DNA from: Cryptosporidium bovis
Taxonomy: Eukaryota > Apicomplexa > Conoidasida > Eucoccidiorida > Cryptosporidiidae
Direction of reading: 5' to 3'
Assembly (NCBI GenBank): GCA_009768925.2
Contig: VHIT02000025.1
Location: 62,001-126,000, forward strand
DNA: 64,000 bases
In this document: piece after piece, positions 9,700 through 20,817 of the stretch
Layout: the number at the start of each line of letters is the position of its first letter
Position numbering within the stretch: position 1 is the first letter of the stretch
Notes under the pieces: model-generated
Databases searched by the model: none
Told to the model about the DNA's origin: nothing
Seen by the model: the letters and a program-made list of their open reading frames with translations, nothing else
Position numbers and translations under genes: made by a program

Positions 9700-10459
9700 A
9701 AATAATTATTTTAAATTTACCAGCATAATATTTCCCGTAAACCTTATTTACACATTTATTGTACCCAACATTAATGCATACTAGAGTGAACAAATCTTGA
9801 GCATCACTAGTTTGTGCATATAAATTCTTCGATATTTTATATTTAAAAAAAGCACCTTGTTTTATTTAAAAACAGCTACTGTCATTATTTCCTCGCTTTC
9901 CCATAACAATTTAATGAAAAATTCCCGCAGGTATTCAAGAGTAACTTAAGTTATCTATGAGTCAATTTGTACACTAACAACGTGTTTTATTTAATTTTTC
10001 TGTTTAATGTTTTTATCCGAGCTTTTCTTTGTTTGGAGTAAATATTTTTAATTCTTTTTACGTTTCAGTCCCTTCAAACCGTTCCTTAACTTATTTAACT
10101 CTGGCAAAACGAGTTTTATTGCAGGGCAGGTTAATATTTCTTCATTTAGTTAAATGCCAAAACGTGGATAGAGTACTCTCACTTTTTTTGAATAACATTG
10201 ATTTAAATATTATTTTTATATAAATCAAATACTAGTGTTATTTTATATTCAAAACTTAAATTGTGCAAACGCATGCATGCGTTTTTTGTCAAAACATTAT
10301 TTTTTTTTCTCATAAGCAATAGTTATAATAACTAATGAATCGCTAATAGTTGATTTTCATGGATAGTGAGTTTTAATATGAAGAATCGCTTTTTCAATTA
10401 ATTACTGGGCAAAACAAAAAGTTTGAAAAATGAAGATATAATCAATACATAAACTAAGA
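9700..10459. promoter_or_regulatory. Divergent promoter with 18-bp TGCATGCA palindrome
   Basis: This spacer separates CDC50 (leftward) from the coiled-coil gene (rightward). At 10267-10284 lies AAACGCATGCATGCGTTT, a perfect 18-bp palindrome around TGCATGCA, the core bound by apicomplexan ApiAP2 factors. It sits 176 nt upstream of the coiled-coil gene start. A TTCCCGC core occurs near 9922. Confidence 0.6.
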
Positions 10460-11677
10460 ATGCCTATACTAAAAAAAGAGCTCAAGGTAAATCAGGAGTT
10501 GGACTTAAAGTCATTCTTATTCGAAAACAATTATGATGGTATAGTTACGGATGAATTGAATAATTCACTAAAAAGAATAGAATGTGTGCTAATTGATTTG
10601 CTCAAAGACATAAACTCACTAGATTTAAATTATTATGATATCAATAAAATAACAAATAAACAAGAGTGTGATGTTGGGATTGAAAAAGAAAACTTGGATA
10701 AAATGAAAATGAAAATACTACAGGGGCAAAATGCAAATTTAGTTGATAATATTAAGCTAATACTAAGCGTTGTTTTAAGAATGTTTAGTGAAATAGACAA
10801 TATGAAAGACAAAATAAAGGTACTGATTAATGATAGCGTTAAATTGAGAGACGAAAATGCCGAGTTGAGGAAAACAGTTAATACATTAAACAACGATATG
10901 AGTAAACTGATGTGTGAAAAATACCATATAGAAGAAAATTTGAAGGTTAAGACAATCAACTGCAGTAAATATAAGAACTCATTAAATAATTCAATAAAAA
11001 CAATGAAAAGGTTATATCTGGAAAATGATTACATGAATAAAGAAATAAGTATATTGGAAAATCAATTAGTAATTTCTAAACTAAGAGTCGCACAACATAA
11101 TGAAGAATTGGAGCATATTAGAATACTGTTAAAGTACTATAAAAACCAAGTGAGTCAAGATTATTTGCTTTCTCCAGCTATAGAACAAATGGTTAAAGTT
11201 GAACCTTGCAGAGTGTCTTTGAACTGTGGAAGAATGAGTAATACTAACAAAAACTACAATTCAAATAACAAGAAAAATAGAGAATTAAATAGTATTAAAG
11301 GCAATACAACAACTGGAATAAAAGTGCAGACAAATATTGGTAGTATACTTTCAAAACTTTTATTTAATAATGGATTTAACACAAGCACAGGTAACAAAGA
11401 AAATATAAACTTCAGTATAGATGAGGATAAAAAGGCGACAAAATCAACATCACCTCTGTACAAATACTCACCTTTAAATAATAACAATATAAGTACCCCT
11501 AGAAACAATTACTTTAATATTGAAGCGGATGAAACGCTGTTAAGTACAAGTGCAGACAACATAGATATAGTCAAAGAAGATGACTGCTATGATGAAAACA
11601 GTTCACCTCAGCTATACATTGATGATGACGACACTGTAAGCCCTTTTTCACCATACAAATTACTTAAGGAGTTGTGA
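10460..11677 (+). CDS. Coiled-coil protein of unknown function
   Basis: The 405-residue protein has a helical N-terminal part (residues 1-60). A long coiled coil at about 110-235 is rich in Lys, Glu, Asn and Leu heptads, for example DENAELRKTVNTLNNDMSKL. An Asn/Ser-rich, poorly structured C-terminal half follows, with an acidic patch (DDDDTVSPFSPYKLL) at the end. There is no signal peptide or catalytic motif. The Ser-Pro/Thr-Pro pairs in the tail (TSPLYKYSPL, STPRN, SPFSP) are possible proline-directed kinase sites. Such an architecture would suit a cytoskeletal or kinetochore protein, but this is a guess. Its stop is 14 nt from the stop of the next gene on the opposite strand. Confidence 0.75.
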   Translation: MPILKKELKVNQELDLKSFLFENNYDGIVTDELNNSLKRIECVLIDLLKDINSLDLNYYDINKITNKQECDVGIEKENLDKMKMKILQGQNANLVDNIKLILSVVLRMFSEIDNMKDKIKVLINDSVKLRDENAELRKTVNTLNNDMSKLMCEKYHIEENLKVKTINCSKYKNSLNNSIKTMKRLYLENDYMNKEISILENQLVISKLRVAQHNEELEHIRILLKYYKNQVSQDYLLSPAIEQMVKVEPCRVSLNCGRMSNTNKNYNSNNKKNRELNSIKGNTTTGIKVQTNIGSILSKLLFNNGFNTSTGNKENINFSIDEDKKATKSTSPLYKYSPLNNNNISTPRNNYFNIEADETLLSTSADNIDIVKEDDCYDENSSPQLYIDDDDTVSPFSPYKLLKEL

Positions 11678-11691
11678 AATAAGGCAAAAAT

Positions 11692-12426
11692 CTAATCTGA
11701 AGGGTATTCATTTGGTATTTGACATCTATTCCAAGATCCCGGACCTGCAAATTCAACCCTTAGTGGGGGGACTGGAGATTTCTTATGGTTGCTTTTTATA
11801 TTCATACTGGGTTGGTCATCACTATTCGAGTCAATGAAATTGTCGCTTAAACTATTATCGCCGTTAAAAACATGAGAGTCATACTCAACTATATTGTCAT
11901 TCAAGTCATTATTTGGAGGAAAATAACGTTCTGGTGAAGTTTCACCTATAATTGGAATTTTTTGTTTAGTTAAGTTTTCATCTTTACTCAAGTAACTCTC
12001 ATTTGCACCTGAATTGCCGTTTAAAGATGTGTATTCAATATAATTCACTTGATTATTCCCAACTACTGAATTATCTATATTTCTCAACAACAATACCGAG
12101 GAAAGCTTGTTTCTTAGTAGTCTAACATATTCACGAACTGTATCCGTGTCACCTGATTCTATTGCAATTAACAAAAGTTCCTCATCCTCTTGAGTTTCCA
12201 AACCTAACTCCTCTAAAATACCACAGAAAGAAGATATTAATAAATTACACAACTCCTTTAAAGATACAATATCCTTATATTTTAAATTGTAACTACTATT
12301 TCCAATGCTTTTAATGCGATCATAACTGTTAGCCGTATTTCCACTCTCTTGTTTCTTATTTAGATTAATTACATTTTTACCTTCTTCTCTCTCAGCACTC
12401 AGCTCCTGCTCTACTCCTTTATTCAT
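11692..12426 (-). CDS. Unknown acidic protein with a short helical core
   Basis: The 244-residue protein has no recognised family. A helical segment at about residues 50-115 (KELCNLLISSFCGILEELGL, then IAIESGDTDTVREYVRLLRN) is the only part that looks folded. The remainder is Asn/Ser/Asp-rich and ends in a proline-containing tail with GPGSWNRCQIPNEYPSD. No signal peptide or transmembrane helix is visible. The helical core may be an interaction module. It converges on the coiled-coil gene with almost no spacer. Confidence 0.65.
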   Translation of the reverse strand: MNKGVEQELSAEREEGKNVINLNKKQESGNTANSYDRIKSIGNSSYNLKYKDIVSLKELCNLLISSFCGILEELGLETQEDEELLLIAIESGDTDTVREYVRLLRNKLSSVLLLRNIDNSVVGNNQVNYIEYTSLNGNSGANESYLSKDENLTKQKIPIIGETSPERYFPPNNDLNDNIVEYDSHVFNGDNSLSDNFIDSNSDDQPSMNIKSNHKKSPVPPLRVEFAGPGSWNRCQIPNEYPSD

Positions 12427-12930
12427 TATCTTTTATTTAATACACCACAATTTTACGTTACTTTTTAATTTCCCACTTCACACAAACTATTGCCTGTATC
12501 CTAACCCATAATTAAATTACATTTATATAAATTCGAATATTAGTAAAGTTACCGCCACTTTTTGATAATTTCCCGATATACTAATTGCAGTTGAACTAAG
12601 GATTATTTGTTTGTAATAGAAAAGACCTGTAACAAATATGTCAGTGTTACAGTGAATTTCTTCTGAATACCTCTATGAACAAGTATGTAATATGCGGGAA
12701 CAGTCCGAATCTCCCTATACAACAAGACATCACTTTCCGGATGAAAATGTAGATGGCAACCCAGTAACCTCGGGTCAGGTTACAGCTTAAAGGATTTAAA
12801 AAGATAAAAAAATATCTGCAGTAGATAAAACAAAATGAACAACAAGTTTGGTATATTCAAACTAAATCAAGGACACTAATCAACTATACCGTACTGAGTA
12901 ATAACAAAATGGTGGAATTCACATTGGTAT
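12427..12930. promoter_or_regulatory. 5' region of the acidic protein gene and 3' region of eIF3a
   Basis: This 504-nt AT-rich stretch includes GCGGGAA at 12694-12700 and ACCGCCACTT near 12550, both E2F-like. No open frame of interest. Confidence 0.35.
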
Positions 12931-15900
12931 TCATCTCCATTTATTGTTATCTATATCACGGGTGTCTCTCTGATTGTTTCTTTGATTGCTTCTATAACTG
13001 TTTCCAGATGAACTTTGTTTCGTTAACGACTGATCTTTAGATGAAGATTCACCACCTATGTTATTGTTTCCGGTACTATCAGATTTCCTAATATCACTAA
13101 AATTAACACTTTTTTTGCTTGAATTTCCTCTAGTAAACCCAAAATTACTGTTATTAGAACTGTTGTTATTTCCTTTGATAAAGTCTGTTTTAGATGGGCT
13201 CTCATTTCTATTTGAACCAATGCTCTTTTGTCTTGATATTGTAGCACCTAAAAACATAGTTTAGTTAGTTGAAAGAAAAAATAAATGTAAATGTCAAACA
13301 TCCCAACCTGAATGTATGAAAGAAATATATCTAATGAATATTTTGAAGATAGTGCGATCATGTACTTCTAAGTAACGTCTTATTGTATATTCATACTGAC
13401 GTGCAAATTGGTATAGTTCAATCACAATTTAGTCTGAAACACTTGTACATTTCCAAGTGTTCAAGCCAGTTTATAATCACCATATACAATACAGAATAAT
13501 CATAGATATCAATTATATACATACAAGTGGTCTTGTGACATTTACAGAAGCCATTTAAACGGGAATGAACGGGAACTTACCTGAATTGACATTACCAGAT
13601 CTCGATGAGCCATAGTTGGAGGATCTTGAAAAACTCCCAGAACCACCAACTCCACTATTTTTGTTTGAATCGCCAATATTTGCATTATTACTACCGCCTC
13701 TAGTAAACACAATATTGTCATTATTTGAATAATTAGAACTTCTAGAACTATTTGCTTGGGCCTGCAGCTTAGCTTCAATTTCCTCCTCTCTTTTCTTTTG
13801 AATCTCAAATTGCCTTTGTAACTTTAGTCTTTTTTCTTCTTTTTGTCTCTTAGCCTCTTCGAGAAGTCTTGCCTCTTCTTCCTCTCTTTTGGCCTCCTCT
13901 TCCCTTCTTTTTTGTTCTTCCTCGTGTAATTTCCTTTCAATTGCCTCATTTCGTCTTATTTTGGCCCTTGAGATCTTGAGATCCTTAATTTTTTTAATGC
14001 AACGCTGTCTCTGACATCTAAGAGCGTCCTCAAGTTCAATTTTTCTTATTTCAATCTGCTTTTCTTTCCAATTATCCAACAAAGGAACAAGGTTCCTCAG
14101 CACCTCTTTCTCTAGATTAATCTCCTCCTTTACTTCTTCCATTCTCAATAAATAGTTTTCATGCAACTTTTTGTTTAGTTCTACGTCGCTCTTTACTGTT
14201 TCTCTGTGCCATTCATTAATCAATGGTATTTCCTCCAATCTATAAGCTCTTGCGAGATGATCTAGTCTCTTAGCTTCCATTTTTCTTTGCTTAATCCTCT
14301 CCTGTCTCTCAAAGTTACACTGCTCCTCCTGCAGCCTTTCTAAGTCATCAAAAAGGATTCTTCCCTCCAATAAATCGTCCAAGGTGATCTCTTCTATTGC
14401 TTTACCCTTTATCAAAACCTTATTGTTGCTCGTGTTCTTAAATTCAAACTTCTTTATTGTATCCAACATCATTCTACAGGCTTCTATTTTACTTCTTCTT
14501 ATCTCCTCTAGTTGTCTCGCCTCTTCTCGTCTTCTTCTATCATCCTCCCTCTTTTGTATTTCCATCAGCTCTTCCTGAGCCTTAGCTTCCTTTTCTTGAC
14601 GTTTCTTATCCTCCTCAACCCTCTTCATTTCCTCTATCCTTTCTTTTCTTCTATATTTAATTTCTTCAATTCTTTTTTCCATAGAACTCATTTCTATTGG
14701 GAGACGTCTCAATACCATCTGAGATATTTTGCTACATTGATTATTCAAACCTGCTTTTACATTTTCTTTATCTATCTTTCTCAATATTGTCTCTAATCTA
14801 CATGCTGACTTTGTCATTTGGTTGTTGAATCTTAGACAATTACTGCTGTTTGTGTTCATAATCCCACCTCCCAATCCATATGTAACATAAGTAGGGGATG
14901 AATACAAATTGGAATAACTTAAACCATATCCCATCATATTACAAATGTTGCTATTAATATCGTCATAGTTGCTGCTTAGATCTTTGTTTACAGAGTATAT
15001 GCATCTGTTTTCGTAATCTATTCTCAAATTTACTATAGACGAACTTGAGAGTTGAACTAATAACTTCTCTGTATCCGTCCAAGGCAAGAAGTCATTTGTA
15101 CATATATTCTTCAAGAAGTGATCTATGTTTATAGATGAGTATACCTTCGATATCAACAGAAACAATTTTGTTAGTATAGTTACTTTTAGAGGTTTGGTAT
15201 ATTCACCAAAATTTGGATCCAATTCAATCAGATTTGCAAGATGGCCACTAGTATTAGTGCATAGTTTCAGTGTATTAGATCTGCCCTCTATTATATCATA
15301 CAACTCCCTACATACTGGGAGTGATAGGCCTAATATGTTTTTAGAAATTAACATATTCTTAAGTATCTCCCTTGTTGGAATAAAAGGCGAACCTAAAAGT
15401 AAAGCTGCTTTTTTAACCTGATCATTTTGAGTTTGACTGAGATCATTTGATGACACCACTTGATACCCCAATTGATTCGGATAAGAACGAGACTTTGAAT
15501 TCAAAGTTGCACTTGTCTCATTTAATGGTATTGAAAGTATTGCCAAAACAACAGTAGATGCCATTTTTGTTAATTCTTCCTTGGAGACATTCTTTTTAAA
15601 TTGTTCAATATGTAAGAAATATTTCAAGTGAGCAAGAGCATGAAATGAATAATTCTCAGTTAATAAGAACATTTTACTTAATATGTCATAATACAAAGCT
15701 ATCCATCTTAAATAACTTGGTCTCATCTTTAATGCATGGGAATTATCCGGGTTGTTTGTACCACCAGAACCAGCTACTCCAGTAATCCCAGATTGTAGCG
15801 GTAATACACCGGGTACAGCTGACGAAACTGTAGCAGCATTGCTATTTGCACCTGTTGAACCTGTAGACCCTGCTACTCCAGGTGCAGCCGAATTTTGTGT

Positions 15901-16773
15901 TTGGCCAGAGCCCGATTTCAATGCAGAGTTCTGAGAGTATGTGCTTCCTATAACCGGATCGAACTGGAATATACCCAAGTGAAATATTTCCTCGGCTGTA
16001 GTAAAACACTCATTCCAGAGAGACAACTTTGCTGCACCCCTTAATTGTACTATCCTCGTCTCAATATGACATTCTGGTCTCAACATGACATCTATTTCTG
16101 GACGGTGACGATTTGAAAGCAAAAGCTGGTAATGGGATCTAAGTAACTCGCATAAAGTCTTAAATTCACTTGCTCTGTTGTGTAGCCAACAGAATTCTAA
16201 CGCTCTTTGAGCCGTCTCGTGATATATTCTTTCCAATTTTGGTGTAAGCCTAATTATATCGAGTATCATCTTATAAGCCTCCCATGTAAATCTTAGTGTC
16301 TCATGTAGTCTCTTTTCTTTTGCACCTTTTCTCTCAATTTGCAAGCTAGCCAATAAAAGACTTTCTGGTGTCTCTTCCTGCTCTAAATCCTCTTTGATAA
16401 AATTAGGATCCATACAGTCAACGCATTCACTCTTCACATTTTGCAGTTGCTCCTCAGCTCTGTTTCTAAATTCAACTATTACCTTTCCAAGTGAACCTAC
16501 ATTTGATTGATGAGTAACATATCTATATTGATGTAAACCTTCTCTGGCCATTCTGGGTTTTTGAAGATCAACAGACAATATTATATATTGTATCATCATC
16601 AGTTCTTGTGAAGAATCCCATCCATGCACCCTAAATCTCCTGTGATTTACAACTGAATGAAGGAGTTGTAAGGCAGTCTCATCTTGCCCTATAGATCTCA
16701 GTTCTTCCACTCTTCTCATCGCATTTTCTGGCTTGTGGAACGTCAACATCTTGATAATTAGTTTTAATAGCAC
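12931..16773 (-). CDS. eIF3a: Translation initiation factor eIF3 subunit a, two exons
   Basis: Exon 1 is 16773-13581 and exon 2 is 13247-12931, joined across a 333-nt intron (GTAAG donor, TGTTTTTAG acceptor, phase 1). The product is up to 1169 residues. The N-terminus HKPENAMRRVEELRSIGQ and the following QYIILSVDLQKPRMAREGLH match the eIF3a start. A PCI-region core follows, then a long Lys/Arg/Glu helix at about 690-1020. The family start suggests Met9 (16749, MLTFHKPENA) is used. A Gly/Ser/Ala/Thr-rich insertion near residues 285-340 is atypical. FTRG motifs occur on both sides of the intron (IVFTRGGS, FGFTRGNSS), supporting the splice. eIF3a scaffolds the eIF3 complex on the 40S subunit. 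Confidence 0.92.
13248..13580. other. Long eIF3a intron
   Basis: This 333-nt intron has GTAAG and TTTTTAG ends. ACACTTG..CAAGTGT at about 13439-13460 can pair as a 7-bp hairpin. No box C/D or H/ACA element is clear. Confidence 0.5.
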
Positions 16774-17742
16774 AAATCAGGCTATATTTTACTATTTTTG
16801 ATATACTCACGTATATATATTCAATTCTTGCTCTTCTACAATACTAATAATTCAATCTCTTCAAAACTAACCTATCAGATCTTGCTCCTACAGGATATAT
16901 TTCTTATACGTATATAAGAATATACATGCACAGCTAGTCGGAGTGTCCTGTTTATTTCAATACCGAGAAATATCAGTTTTAGTTGTCTTGTTTTTTTCCC
17001 TCTTATTTTCAACTTGATTATTTTTCAATGTTTGCTTTGGGAATTAGCGCCAAAGACATATTATGGTAGCAATAATTACACTTAATATATTTATATCATC
17101 TATAAGTATGTTTTAATAGTCGGTATTTTATTAATTTGTCTCATTTGTATTTAATTATTATGGACATGGAAAAAACGCTTTTTTATTAGATTAATGTTTT
17201 TTTAAGTTAAATTTTCATATTCCAAAAAAATACCTGTTATGCACATTTAGTTGTCCATTTTTTTTGCCTTGTGAACCTAAGCCTATTCTTTTTATGGGTG
17301 TTCCATATACGGGGGAAAGTAAGAAATACAAGTGGCACGTGCGACGAATACATATTGAAACTAAAACACAGTGATTAGTGTTTTTTGCTTTCTCTGTTTC
17401 TCCATCGCTTCTTATCTCTTCTACCATTATTAGTTACTATTGGAACTTCAATAGTGGTAACTGGGCGCCACACACATTTTTTCTCATCTACACTTGTAAA
17501 ATAGATTGTGGGAAAGAGGTTCTAAAAATAAAAATAGATATTAGAAACAAGAAAATTGTTACTAATTTGCCGGTACATTGGTTACACGCTAATGAATATT
17601 TGAGATGTTTACCCTCAGAGATTAGACGAATCTACGAAACACGTGAAACGGTGTATTCAATAGGTCATGTTAAAGTTATAGTTGAAAAACGGCTAATATT
17701 GTAGTGAAAGAAGATATATAAAATAGTAAGTATGAAATTAAG
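16774..17742. promoter_or_regulatory. Divergent region eIF3a / SET gene with E2F-like sites and unexplained open frames
   Basis: The eIF3a side carries GCGCCAAA at 17047-17054 (reverse complement TTTGGCGC, a perfect E2F core). A second core, GGGCGCCA, is at 17463-17470. Around it lie an open frame of 108 codons on plus (17378-17704) and one of 70 codons on minus (17215-17427). The GC content is raised relative to other spacers. Either a small unrecognised gene pair or RNA could lie here. Confidence 0.45.
17378..17704 (+). CDS. Possible small gene, unknown product
   Basis: A 108-codon ATG-initiated frame ends 38 nt before the SET-domain gene. The second half (NKKIVTNLPVHWLHANEYLR, then a SEIRRIYETRETVYSIGHVK segment) has mixed composition like a real protein. 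The first half overlaps the E2F-like core at 17463-17470 and may be promoter. If it is a gene, the true start may be an upstream or spliced exon, since an acceptor-like TGTAAAATAG lies just before the convincing part. No family is recognised. Confidence 0.25.
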   Translation: MFFAFSVSPSLLISSTIISYYWNFNSGNWAPHTFFLIYTCKIDCGKEVLKIKIDIRNKKIVTNLPVHWLHANEYLRCLPSEIRRIYETRETVYSIGHVKVIVEKRLIL

Positions 17743-20700
17743 ATGAATAAAGAAAATAGTGTGAGCGAAAATAGTATTCAGGATAAAGTATCAGAACTTT
17801 TTGAAACAGTGACAACGAATTGTTCAACAAATGAACTAGTTTCTAACAATTCATTCTACGAAAAGGGATTTTTATATGATGAATTATTTGAAAGTGATCA
17901 TTGGGATGATTACTACTCAGAAAGTGAACTGGCTGAGGAAAAAAACAACAAAAGTACTGACTTACACGGTGAAATAAAGAAAAACAAAATATGGAATGAC
18001 AACTTAGAAAAGTCATGTGGAAGCTGTAACTATATCGAAAATTATTCAGAGTTTAACAAAATGATTAAATGTGAGGGGTTTTGCAGGAGGCCATATCACT
18101 TAGAATGCACAGACTTGGAGAAAATACCAAAAAATAAATGGAAATGCAACAATTGTTTAAACGATTTGGTCTATTGCAGCATTTGCGACAATACAAACTC
18201 TAAATTAACAACTGGATTCTTAAAATGCTATCACCCATTGTGTATGAGATACTTCCATACAAATTGTTTAATTAATCCTGATAAATTCAATTTAAATTCA
18301 AAATTTATATGGAGAATCAAAAATAACATCAGTGACTCAGCGGGAGAAGATGCATGCATGCAGTACAAAATTTATATAGGCAGTATACCGTTAAAAATGA
18401 TTAATCTGGATAAAAGTAAGTATGGCAATGATTTAGATTACACAAAGGATTTAATAGGAGAATACGGTATAAAATTTATATGTAGTCGCCATTTTTGTGA
18501 TACATGCAAAGATGTTTTCAAAAAACCAAAAAAAGATAATGAAGACTTGAATAAATCAATCAAGAATAAAAGCTTGATAAAGTTGGACAATCCGGATGAT
18601 TTGCAGTACTGCATTAGGTGTAACACGAGTTACCACTATAACTGTTTGCATCCAGATTCAATAAAAATAGCAAAAGGAATTTGCATATGTAGCAGGCATT
18701 TACATGATGAAACAGATATATTAACCCAAGAGTATAATATGAAAAATAACCTTAAGATCTGTGATGGAAACAATAGTAAGTGTTTGATTAATTTACCAAA
18801 AGACAGAAACAAGACAACTGGTGGTTATTTAATTGACAGAATTGAAGTATTAGACTTATTAAATGACTATGTTAGCTCGCCGTTGTTCGAATCAATTAGT
18901 TCATCTCCATTTAAGTTGCCTGGACAGTCAAAAGACTGGATCAACATCGAAATAAAAGCTAGTTCAGTAAATAATGATAGAATAAATTTCAGTAATAGTT
19001 GTGGTTGTATAGAAATTAAAAAAAATGTTTATGCAATCGATGACGATGACTTGGACTCTTTTCAAGACGATGTGAGTGTGATTTTGGAAGATATAGAGGA
19101 GGAAGAAGGCAAAAGCTTTAATGCTAAAGTTATGGGTAATCTGGAACAAAAGAATACTAGAAAAAGGTTAAGAAGTAAGATAAAGAAAGGACATTTTACG
19201 AATAAAAAACAGATAGTAAGTGAAAAATGTACATGTTCAAAAAAGTGCGACAAAGATACATGCCAAAATGCAGCAATGCTTATAGAATGTAATTCGTTAA
19301 TATGTGGTTTGGACAGCAGTATACAGAACAAAAATTGCATGAATAGAATATTTAACACAAATAACAACAAGTTGTTACATAATAAAAAAAAGTCTATAGA
19401 ACAAAATTTAAGAATATTTGATGCTAAAGAAAAGGGATTGGGTGTTTGTTGTCAAATACATGTACCCAAAGATACTTTTATAGTTGAATATGTAGGTGAA
19501 GTTTTAAGAAAGGATCAGTATTTAAATAGAGTGGAAAGGTATAAAAAAAGAGAATTAAAATCAAAAATGGTGGTAAATTTGATTAAATCTAGTGAGGATG
19601 AAATAGATAAAAATGAACATCAATTTTCATGTAATTCAGTGGATGTTAGAGAAAGGCATTGGTATTGTATGGAGATAGGAGACGATTACATAATTGATAG
19701 TACGAGAATGGGTAATATAAGCAGACTTATAAATCATAGTTGCGAACCAAATTGCGTTGCCCAAAAATGGATAGTTGGAAATGAATATAGGGTTGGTATA
19801 TTTTCAATAAGAGATATAAAACCAAACGAAGAGTTGACATATGACTATTCCTTTACAGCTTATGATGTCGGTTTCGAATGTAAATGCAATACCAAAAAGT
19901 GTAAAGGACGAATAGGGACAGAGAATTTAAATGAGAAGAACATAGAATTAATTAAAAAAAGAAACATACTATGCAGAAATAAGAATATATTCAATTCATT
20001 TATTACATTAAATAAAACATTGCAGAATAATCCAATATTGTACGAATTAAATAATTCTACTTTTAGTAATACAGACTATTATTTGAGCAACGATTTGTTT
20101 ATTAAAAACAATATTGATTTGATGAATGAAATTAATAATTTGAAAACGATTAATAACAAAACAATAAGTAAATACAATACTGCATTGAGATATCACATAC
20201 TTGAAAAAATAAGTATATTCCCATATGATTTTAAATATAGAAATTCATTATATGGCTATGCGTGTTTGTTGTATTCTGATTCATCTAATGTAATTACAGA
20301 TTGGTACGTAAAAAAATCTAAGAATTTATCATTAATGAACAAACCATGGGGTATTTTTCCGTTCGTGTTGAATAATTACGAAAATTCTAGCCAAAATTTA
20401 ATTAATATTAATTATCTAAAAAAGTATAATTGTAAGAGGGTTTCAATATATACAGAAAAGAAAATTAAAGATTTGAATAGCAAATCACTATTTTGGTATT
20501 TATTTGACAATGGAATAGGCAGTGACGATTGTTGTAAATATTGCGATAATCCAGGTACATTAATTACATGCGATTATTGTTATGATTCATTTCACAAGAA
20601 TTGCTTAAATTTTGATAAAAACAAGATAAATATTAAGAGTGATTATTATTTTGAAAATAATGGAAAGATAAAATGTTCAAAGTGTGAGAAAAATAATTTA

Positions 20701-20802
20701 TTTTCAGTCTATTGGTTACATACTCCAAATAAACAAAGAAGAACTAGTTATTTCTTAAGGCAAAAAATATATTCATTGCCCTTATTCATAAAGTGTATTT
20801 GA
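17743..20802 (+). CDS. PHD-finger/AWS/SET histone lysine methyltransferase (H3K36-type)
   Basis: The 1019-residue protein starts with an acidic leader. Zn-binding PHD-like modules lie at about residues 91-190 (CGSCNY..., CNNCLNDLVYCSICDN) and about 245-325 (CDTCKDVF ... CIRCNTSYHYNC). An AWS-type pre-SET segment begins near 495 (CTCSKKCDKDTCQNAAMLIE). The SET domain is at about 556-705 with GLGV, FIVEYVGEV, the pseudoknot NHSCEPNC (about 665) and EELTYDYSF. The post-SET CKCNTKKCKGRIG follows. A final PHD-like finger is near 929-985 (CCKYCDNPGTLITCDYCYDS). AWS plus SET plus post-SET is the layout of SET2/NSD/ASH1 enzymes, so H3K36 methylation is the likely activity. The catalytic residues look intact. 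It converges with RAD51, 15 nt apart. Confidence 0.9.
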   Translation: MNKENSVSENSIQDKVSELFETVTTNCSTNELVSNNSFYEKGFLYDELFESDHWDDYYSESELAEEKNNKSTDLHGEIKKNKIWNDNLEKSCGSCNYIENYSEFNKMIKCEGFCRRPYHLECTDLEKIPKNKWKCNNCLNDLVYCSICDNTNSKLTTGFLKCYHPLCMRYFHTNCLINPDKFNLNSKFIWRIKNNISDSAGEDACMQYKIYIGSIPLKMINLDKSKYGNDLDYTKDLIGEYGIKFICSRHFCDTCKDVFKKPKKDNEDLNKSIKNKSLIKLDNPDDLQYCIRCNTSYHYNCLHPDSIKIAKGICICSRHLHDETDILTQEYNMKNNLKICDGNNSKCLINLPKDRNKTTGGYLIDRIEVLDLLNDYVSSPLFESISSSPFKLPGQSKDWINIEIKASSVNNDRINFSNSCGCIEIKKNVYAIDDDDLDSFQDDVSVILEDIEEEEGKSFNAKVMGNLEQKNTRKRLRSKIKKGHFTNKKQIVSEKCTCSKKCDKDTCQNAAMLIECNSLICGLDSSIQNKNCMNRIFNTNNNKLLHNKKKSIEQNLRIFDAKEKGLGVCCQIHVPKDTFIVEYVGEVLRKDQYLNRVERYKKRELKSKMVVNLIKSSEDEIDKNEHQFSCNSVDVRERHWYCMEIGDDYIIDSTRMGNISRLINHSCEPNCVAQKWIVGNEYRVGIFSIRDIKPNEELTYDYSFTAYDVGFECKCNTKKCKGRIGTENLNEKNIELIKKRNILCRNKNIFNSFITLNKTLQNNPILYELNNSTFSNTDYYLSNDLFIKNNIDLMNEINNLKTINNKTISKYNTALRYHILEKISIFPYDFKYRNSLYGYACLLYSDSSNVITDWYVKKSKNLSLMNKPWGIFPFVLNNYENSSQNLININYLKKYNCKRVSIYTEKKIKDLNSKSLFWYLFDNGIGSDDCCKYCDNPGTLITCDYCYDSFHKNCLNFDKNKINIKSDYYFENNGKIKCSKCEKNNLFSVYWLHTPNKQRRTSYFLRQKIYSLPLFIKCI

Positions 20803-20817
20803 TTAATTATTAAAATA

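Noticed and set aside
10029-10223. 64-codon frame in the CDC50 / coiled-coil spacer
   Set aside because: Composition is like random AT-rich DNA, and there is no family signal or splice context.
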